A stretch of DNA of 64,000 nucleotides from Biscogniauxia marginata (lineage: Eukaryota > Ascomycota > Sordariomycetes > Xylariales > Xylariaceae), in the NCBI GenBank assembly GCA_022695795.1, contig MU404055.1, forward strand, positions 806,001-870,000, read 5' to 3'. The position numbers were made by a program, and so were the translations under genes. Shown piece by piece: positions 56,218-64,000 of the stretch. Below the pieces are notes generated by a model. The model saw only the letters and a program-made list of their open reading frames with translations. It had not been told where the DNA came from and did no database searches. The stretch's first letter is position 1, and each line of letters starts with the position of its first letter.

Positions 56218-59200
56218 ATGGGCCTTCCTGCCGATTTCGACGACAGACAATCCCAAATTGAATCCGAGGCCGACGCCTACCATCCCTATGATTACCAGAC
56301 CGAAAACAATGGCTCCTGGGCTGGTGCCCTGCCGGTGAAGCAGTAGGCACCATCAACTACCCCAAAAATGGTATCGACAGCACTGACAAGACCCCTAAAG
56401 AGGATTGTACGATCCGAGCTTAGAAAAGGATGCCTGCGGCGTCGGCTTTGCCTGGTATGCCTAATGCCCTTGCCTCTGAAGCTGAGAGCAGCAACTAATT
56501 ATTTTTCTTTTCTGCGCAGCCACATCAAGGGCGTGGCGAGCCACAAGATCGTTAGTGATGGTACGTTATATCTGACCTGGTGGACGTTGATAGGCCTGTG
56601 TCCAACAGCTAACTCTGCCATAGCACGGAACCTCCTCTGTAATATGACCCATCGCGGAGCAGTGGGCTCTGATGCTCGGGACGGTGACGGTGCAGGTGTT
56701 ATGACATCGATTCCCCACAGGTTTTTTATAAAGAACTTCGAACGGGAAGAAGGCATTAAACTGCCTCCCCTGGGACAATATGCTGTGGGAAATCTTTTCT
56801 TCAAGCCTGACGAGGAGACGTTGCAGGAGTCGAAGCGGCAGTTGGAAGATATTGCCGAGTCGTTGGGGCTGAGAGTTTTGGGCTGGCGAGAACCTCCTGT
56901 AGACTCCTCTCTCCTTGGTCCTGCTGCTGCCTCGCGCGAGCCAATTATCCTACAACCCTTTGTGGTTCTTGCTTCTGCGTATGGTTCTGGAGATGCTCCT
57001 GAAATGACGGACCCAGAGAAATTCGACGAGAGACTGTTCGAAAGACAGCTGTATGTGCTTCGAAAGCGTGCCACCCACTCGATCGGACTCCAGAATTGGT
57101 TTTACCTGTGCTCCCTATCAAACAAGAACATTGTTTATAAGGGGCAGCTTGCTCCTAGCCAGGTTTACCAGTACTACCATGATCTGGTTAATGCAGACTA
57201 CCAGGCTCATTTTGCCCTGGTGCACTCTCGTTTTTCCACAAATACTTTCCCTTCCTGGGATCGTGCGCAACCACTGCGGTGGGCTGCCCACAACGGTACG
57301 TAGCAGGCTTTCCATACAGCGGCGATAAAAGGCTAGATCTGACAGACTCTTAGGTGAGATCAACACACTGCGTGGCAACAAGAACTGGATGCGTGCCCGA
57401 GAGGGCGTCATGCTGTCAGACATTTTTGGCGATGATCTGGAGCATCTGTATCCGATCGTCGAGGAAGGCGGCTCGGACTCGGCCGCTTTCGACAACGTGT
57501 TGGAATTGCTCACAATAAACGGCGTCCTCTCATTACCCGAAGCCGTGATGATCATGGTCCCCGAAGCATGGCAGGGCAACACCGCGATGGATCCCAAGAA
57601 AGCCGCATTTTATGAATGGGCTGCCTGCCAGATGGAACCATGGGACGGTCCCGCTCTGTTCACTTTCGCCGATGGTCGATTCTGCGGTGCAAACTTGGAT
57701 CGTAACGGGCTGCGGCCTTGCCGTTACTATATTATGGATGACGACCGCATCGTCTGTGCCTCGGAAGTTGGTACTATCCACGTAGAGCCCGAGCGAGTCA
57801 TTCAAAAGGGAAGGCTTCAGCCCGGTCGTATGTTGCTCGTTGATACCCAAGCAGGTCGTCTTATTGATGACGCGGAGCTCAAGGCAGCCGTTTCGAGCCG
57901 TCATGACTTCCGCTCTTGGATCGACAACGAGCTCATTACTCTGCCCAGCGCTTTGAATCAAATATCCCAAGACAAGACAGTGGATATTTCACCAAAGCCA
58001 GACTCTATGCCTCTACAAAAAGACCCCAAATTGTTAGCTTTTGGTTATACCCATGAGCAGGTTAGTCTGCTTCTTGCGCCAATGGCTTCCGACGAAAAGG
58101 AGGCTTTAGGTTCCATGGGCAATGACGCTCCCCTAGCCTGCTTGTCCCAGGCCCCTCGCCTCCTATATGAGTACTTCCGTCAGTTGTTTGCTCAGGTTAC
58201 CAATCCGCCTATCGACCCGATCAGAGAGTCAATTGTGATGTCGTTGGAATGTTACGTCGGACCACAAGGTAACCTGCTTGAGATGGACCCTTCGCAGTGC
58301 GGCCGACTCCTAATCCCGAGCCCAATCCTCACCATTCCGGAGTTCAATACCTTGAAAAATATGTCCAAGATATACCCCGAATGGACAGTCAAGACTATTG
58401 ACCTAACTTTCCCAAAGTCTGAGGGCGTTGCTGGATACATGAAACATCTTGACTTCATATGCAACGAGACTACGGCAGCTGTCGAAGCTAGAGACAGAAT
58501 GATCGTCCTCTCTGATCGCAAAACATCGGCCGACCGCGTGCCTGTGTCTACACTACTGGCTTCGGCCATGGTTCATCACCACCTAGTAGCTAACAAATGG
58601 CGGTCTATGGCAGCAATTGTGCTCGAAACTGCCGAGGCTCGTGAGGTCCATCACATGTGCGTACTGCTTGGTTATGGAGCCGACGCCATCAACCCTTACC
58701 TTGCAATGGAATGTATCCTGAAGCTGAACCGAGAGGGTTTGATTCGAAAGAAGCTCTCTGACGACGCTCTCATTGCCAACTATAAGCATTCTTGTGATGG
58801 TGGCATCCTCAAGGTCATGAGCAAGATGGGTATCTCTACTCTCGCCAGTTACAAGGGTGCCCAGATCTTTGAGGCACTTGGTGTTGATGATGAGGTGGTG
58901 GAAAGATGTTTCAAGGGCACAGCATCCCGTATTAAGGGTCTCACATTTGAACTTATCGCCGAGGATGCTTTCAGGTTCCATGAACGTGGCTATCCATCTC
59001 GATATACCGTCGAGATCCCCGGACTGCCGGAATCCGGCGAATATCATTGGCGTGATGGTGGTGAGCCCCATATCAACGACCCGGCTTCTATTGCCAACAT
59101 CCAGGATGCTGTTCGGACCAAGAATGATAAGTCATACGAAGCTTACTCGCGTTCTGAGTATGAGCAAATCAAGGCTTGTACTCTTCGTGGCATGCTTGAT

Positions 59201-62200
59201 TTCAAATTTGAGGAAAGCAATCCAATCCCTATTGATCAAGTCGAGCCCTGGACTGAGATCGTCCGCCGGTTTTGCACAGGTGCCATGTCGTATGGTTCCA
59301 TTTCTATGGAATCGCATTCTACACTGGCAGTTGCCATGAACCGTCTAGGCGGCAAGTCGAACACTGGCGAGGGTGGTGAGGACCCTGAGCGATCTCAACT
59401 GATGCCAAACGGCGATACCATGAGATCTGCCATTAAGCAGGTTGCCTCGGGTCGGTTTGGTGTTACTTCAGCCTATCTCGCCGATTCCGACGAGCTTCAG
59501 ATCAAGATGGCTCAGGGAGCCAAACCTGGCGAAGGTGGTGAGCTGCCAGGACACAAGGTTTCCAAGTCTATCGCTCGAACCCGCCACTCGACTCCCGGTG
59601 TCGGACTTATTTCTCCCCCTCCCCACCACGATATCTACTCCATCGAAGACTTGAAACAACTCGTCTACGACCTTAAGTGTTCAAGCCCTCGATCTCGCGT
59701 GTCCGTAAAGCTTGTCTCAGAAACCGGCGTCGGTATCGTCGCATCTGGTGTCGCTAAGGCTAAAGCTGACCACATTCTAATCTCTGGCCACGATGGTGGT
59801 ACCGGTGCCTCGAGATGGACTGGAATCAAATACGCCGGTCTTCCCTGGGAACTTGGTCTTGCCGAGACCCATCAAACACTTGTCCTAAACGATCTTCGTG
59901 GTCGTGTTGTCGTACAGACTGATGGTCAGCTCCGAACTGGGCGTGATGTTGCTATGGCTTGTCTGCTCGGTGCGGAAGAATGGGGGTTTGCCACTACTCC
60001 ACTGATCGCCATGGGATGTATCATGATGAGGAAGTGTCACTTGAATACGGTATTTTAATTCTTCTCTATACTACCTGGGTTGGCTGCTAATTTTTCTATA
60101 GTGCCCTGTCGGTATCGCGACCCAGGACCCCGAGCTCCGCAAGAAGTTTACGGGTACGCCGGAGCACGTCATTAACTTCTTCTACTACGTTGCCAACGAG
60201 CTCAGAGCAATCATGGCCCAACTCGGCTTCCGAACCATCAATGAGATGGTTGGGCATGTTGAGTGCTTGAAGGTTCGAGATGATCTTCGGACGAACAAGA
60301 CTGCCAACATCGACTTGTCTCTCATCCTCACCCCCGCCCACAAACTCCGGCCTGGTGTTGCTACTTTCAATGTTCGGAAGCAGGATCACCGCCTCTACGT
60401 GCGCCTGGACAACAAGTTGATCTCCGAGGCCGAGTTGACTCTCGATAAGGGTCTACCATCTCGCATAGAATGCGATATCGTCAATACTGATCGAGCAATG
60501 GGCACATCCCTATCCTATCAGATTTCCAAGCGATATGGAGAGGCTGGGTTACCCATGGACACGGTTCATGTCAATGTCAAGGGCTCCGCCGGGCAGTCTT
60601 TCGGTGCTTTCCTGGCTCCTGGTGTTACTCTCGAGTTGGAAGGCGATGCTAACGACTACGTTGGCAAGGGTTTGTCTGGCGGTCGCCTCATTGTGTACCC
60701 CCCACGTTCAGCTGTGTTTAAGGCTGAAGAGAATATTCTGGTTGGTAACGTCTGCTTATACGGCGCTACTCAGGGTACTTGCTTCTTCCGTGGTGTTGCT
60801 GCCGAACGATTCGCTGTCCGAAACTCAGGTGCCACTGCTGTTGTTGAAGGCATCGGCGACCACGGTTGCGAGTACATGACTGGTGGCCGTGTCATCGTCT
60901 TGGGCAGCACTGGTCGTAATTTCGCCGCCGGTATGTCGGGTGGGATCGCCTATGTACTTGACATCCACCGCGATTTCTTGTCCAAGCTCAACACAGAAAT
61001 GGTTGAGGCTTCCGCGATTGAAGACCCCGCTGAGATCGCTTTTGTCCGCGGGTTAATCGAGGATCACCATCACTACACTGGCTCGGAGTTGGCTGCTCGT
61101 ATTCTGGTAGACTTTAATAGGGCTCTGCCACGCTTTGTCAAAGTGCTGCCGGTAGACTACAAGCGCGTTCTCGAGGAGGAGGCCGCGAAAGCGGCAGAGG
61201 CTAAACGTGCCGAATACAATCTCCCTGTTGTGTCTGGCGTCCAGCACAAAAAGGAGGAGAAGTCTGCGAAGCTCCAGGACATTGAAGAAACAGTTGGCGA
61301 CAATGCTGCCGAAAAGAAGCGCGCTCTCGTCCTCGACAAGACCAAGGGTTTCATGAAGTACCAGCGGCGGTCGGAGAAGTACCGCAGCGCGAAGACCAGA
61401 ATTAAGGACTGGGCTGAGCTTTCTCAACGTCTGGATGAGGACGAGCTTAAATACCAATCTGCCCGCTGTATGGACTGCGGTGTTCCTTTCTGCCAATCCG
61501 AGACTGGCTGTCCCATCTCCAACATTATTCCCAAATGGAACGAACTGGTTTTCCAGAACCATTGGCAAGATGCCCTCAACCGGCTGCTTATGACCAACAA
61601 CTTCCCCGAATTCACCGGTCGTGTTTGCCCTGCCCCTTGTGAGGGTGCTTGCGTGCTTGGCATTAACGAGGACCCTGTTGGTATCAAGTCTATTGAATGT
61701 GCCATCATTGATCGAGGTTTCGAGATGGGATGGATGGTCCCTCAACCTCCTAAGGTTCGCACTGGCAAGAAGATTGCTGTTATCGGTTCCGGTCCTGCAG
61801 GTCTCGCTTGTGCCGATCAACTGAACCGAGCTGGGCACACTGTTACTGTTTATGAGCGTGCTGACCGCATTGGCGGTCTCCTCATGTACGGTATCCCCAA
61901 CATGAAGCTCGACAAGCGCATCGTGAAGCGAAGGACCGATTTTATGGCTGCCGAGGGCGTACAATTCAAGACAGGCGTTGCCATCGGCGAGGATGTCAAA
62001 TTGCTGGATTTGAAGGCCCATAACGATGCCGTCATCATTGCTACAGGAGCTACTGTTGCTCGAGACCTTCCGATCAAGGGTCGCAACCTTGAGGGTATCC
62101 ACTTTGCCATGGAGTTCCTCCACAAGAATACCAAATCGCTCCTCGACTCCGAACTGGCTGACGGCGCTTACCTTTCTGCTAAGGGCAAGAACGTAGTGGT

Positions 62201-62899
62201 CATCGGCGGTGGCGATACTGGGAACGACTGCATTGGTACTTCAGTCCGTCACGGCGCGAAGTCAGTCATCAACTTTGAACTATTGCCGCAACCTCCTCCC
62301 CAACGCGGTCGCGACAACCCTTGGCCACAGTGGCCCAGAATCTACCGTGTAGACTATGGCCATTCGGAAGTGGCACAGCACATGGGCAAGGACCCTCGTG
62401 AGTATTGCATCATGTCCGAAGAGTTTGTCGACGACGGAAGCGGACGCGTAAAGGGTATCAACACGATCCGTGTGGAATGGACTAGGTCTGCCAGCGGCGG
62501 TTGGGACATGAAGAAGCTTGAAGACTCCAAGCAGTTCTTCCCGGCCGATCTAGTGCTCCTCTCAATGGGGTTCCTCGGCCCAGAGGCCCGTGTACTCGGT
62601 GAAGAGATCGAGAAGGATGCCCGAAAGAACGTCAAGACCCCCGCCGGGTCTTACGCGACCAACGTGGAGGGTATTTTTGCAGCTGGTGACTGCCGCCGTG
62701 GCCAGTCGTTGATTGTTTGGTAAGTCTCAACCCTTATGGTACCTCCTTACATATACTAATGCCAAGTCACAGGGGCATAAATGAAGGTCGCCAAGCTGCT
62801 CGTGAGGTTGATCTGTACCTCCAGCACTGCACCAGCTTACCAGTGACCGGTGGCATCGTAAAACGGACTGCGCAAGAAATCTTCAGCGTCGCCGCATAA
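56218..62899 (+). CDS. GLT1: NAD(P)H-dependent glutamate synthase (GOGAT), fused large and small subunits
   Basis: Seven exons (56218-56342, 56401-56454, 56520-56560, 56624-57295, 57354-60049, 60102-62719, 62773-62899) give about 2110 residues, the normal fungal length. A 53-residue propeptide precedes the nucleophile Cys54 (EKDACGVGF) of the class II glutaminase domain. Then come the central domain, the FMN/2-oxoglutarate synthase domain ([27 protein letters not shown]), a 3Fe-4S cluster with Cys1186, Cys1192 and Cys1197 split by an intron, and the GXXG-rich beta-helix domain. The GltD-like part starts near 1610: Cys clusters CMDCGVPFC and CPAPCEGAC for 4Fe-4S, and nucleotide-binding motifs GSGPAGLA (about 1758) and GGGDTGND (about 1898). 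The enzyme makes two glutamates from glutamine and 2-oxoglutarate. All six introns are in phase. The first three exons are tiny and easily missed. Confidence 0.96.
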
Positions 62900-64000
62900 T
62901 AGGGGGGTTTTTCTATAGAGCCTCGAAACGTGACATGAGCTGTGTAAGATTATCCATGTCTAATAATAAAGATTTCCTTGGTATGAATCGGGTGCTGGAC
63001 AAAAAAAAACACTGCGGCATGGTTTTTGATTTACGATACCACAAGCAAAGGGAAACAAAAAAAGAACGGGGAGGTGGGCAAAGGATGTTCATGTTGTACG
63101 GCTTAAGGCGAAAAATACCTTCCTCGCATCGACGTTCACACGTACGACAGGTTTTGATGATTTATGGTTTCAAGACAAGATGTACATATGATGCTGATAG
63201 CTCATCAAATAGTATAAGTTTTGATTTTTATATTTCGAACCCTCTGGATATCTGTGAGGTGAAAATGGAATCTTGGCTGTTTGGTACCCATGCCCGTCGT
63301 AACGGTTTGTGCGTCCTGCCCCCTCGTCTCGTTAGTTACTGTTGACTTACAATTGTATCTGTCTCATATACATACGTATTGCTTAATCAACCAGAAAAGC
63401 CTTCAGCAGAGAAACGAAAATATAGTCATGCTAATTGGTAACACCTTTTATTTACAGAAGTCTTTTCTTTATTCCTCTTTTTGTAGTATCAAAAAAGTAG
63501 CCCAGGTGGGAAATATTAGTTTAGACATGGTAGTTAAATACAGGCCTAGACATTACATAACACGTGGAGCTGGAAGCCATCTCATTCGTCAATGGAAGTA
63601 ACAATAACTCTACACTAGTGTAAACGGACTGCGCTAGGTGGGAACGCGCCTCGGGGCCCCGCTTACTACCGCCCAAGCGTAGTGACGAAACCAAAGTTCT
63701 GCCGCAGCACATTGTAAACTAGAAGCTCTACCACTCTTTGCTTTTGTCAACAATTGCTTTCCCACTTGTACCACATTGGCATCTCTAGATAATCACCACT
63801 CTGGCCTTAGCTTGTCAATCGAAATTCGATTGATCGTTATTTTTTGGGCTTCCGTATCAATAATAATACCTATATTCTTCTGTCCTATTTTATTTAGATC
63901 GACGAGTTCCGCGGGACGTCTAGCGCAATGCGCTTCGGCAAGACTCTTCGCGAGTCGATATATCCGCCATGGAAGGATCATTACATAGACTATTCCAAGC
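62900..64000. other. GLT1 3' region and unassigned right edge
   Basis: No supported gene. The last 200 bases hold a minus-strand frame (stop near 63793, open to the window edge) of about 68 residues. It is hydrophilic and non-repetitive (contains RLAKSLAEAHCARRPAELV) and could be the 3' end of a gene beyond the window, but I cannot identify it. Confidence 0.35.

Noticed and set aside
61053..62123. 356-codon minus-strand ORF
   Set aside because: Antisense shadow of the GLT1 coding sequence in a codon-biased region.
1..64000. CRISPR arrays, prophage, secondary-metabolite cluster
   Set aside because: The window is eukaryotic with spliceosomal introns. No regularly spaced identical repeats, phage genes, or PKS/NRPS/terpene enzymes are visible; VeA is only a global regulator.

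Overview
The window is nuclear DNA of a filamentous ascomycete (Pezizomycotina, most likely Sordariomycetes). The signs are a veA-type velvet regulator, an opsin-related protein, a single fused GltB/GltD-type NADPH glutamate synthase, many short introns (mostly 52-72 nt) with CTRAC-like branch sites, and long intergenic spacers full of homopolymers and microsatellites. I cannot name the species. No prokaryotic operons, CRISPR arrays, rRNA genes or confident tRNA genes are visible. Most genes had to be assembled from exons in different frames, and the splice choices are recorded because they change the proteins.

Layout: tad3 (tRNA deaminase subunit, +) and an RNase H1 gene (+) at 0.4-3.9 kb; an Nha1-type Na+/H+ antiporter (+) at 5.0-7.2 kb; a repeat-bearing spacer to 10.9 kb; a large IPT/ankyrin, tail-anchored Mga2/Spt23-like factor (+) at 10.9-15.3 kb; an AT-rich spacer with a complete solo LTR at 16.2 kb; a disordered protein of unknown function (-) at 18.4-20.3 kb; veA (-) at 21.5-23.0 kb; a gene-poor 5.8 kb; a small single-pass membrane protein (-) at 28.8-29.6 kb; a spacer with a candidate Pol III-type or tRNA-derived element; an opsin-related protein (-) at 33.3-34.3 kb; a spacer; then a dense block with a Vid28/Gid5-like armadillo protein (-), a Pho80-like cyclin (+), EMC10 (+) and the histone chaperone CHZ1 (+) at 37.3-45.2 kb. 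Next come a tandem duplication interrupted by homopolymers and an assembly gap, BET1 SNARE (+), the APC/C subunit Apc15/Mnd2 (-), a 5.6-kb spacer with a 12-bp-period repeat, and GLT1 (+, seven exons, about 2110 residues) at 56.2-62.9 kb.

The genes are mostly conserved housekeeping functions (tRNA editing, RNA/DNA hybrid removal, ion homeostasis, lipid/ER signalling, ubiquitin ligases, secretion, nitrogen assimilation) plus one developmental and secondary-metabolism regulator (VeA). They do not form a functional cluster. I found no convincing new multi-gene system. The most interesting signals are non-coding: the solo LTR with intact target-site duplication, the A-box/B-box element with a GNRA hairpin, the homopolymer-punctuated duplication at the gap, and the frame-keeping 12-bp repeat. 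At gene level the notable points are tiny exons and odd splice sites.
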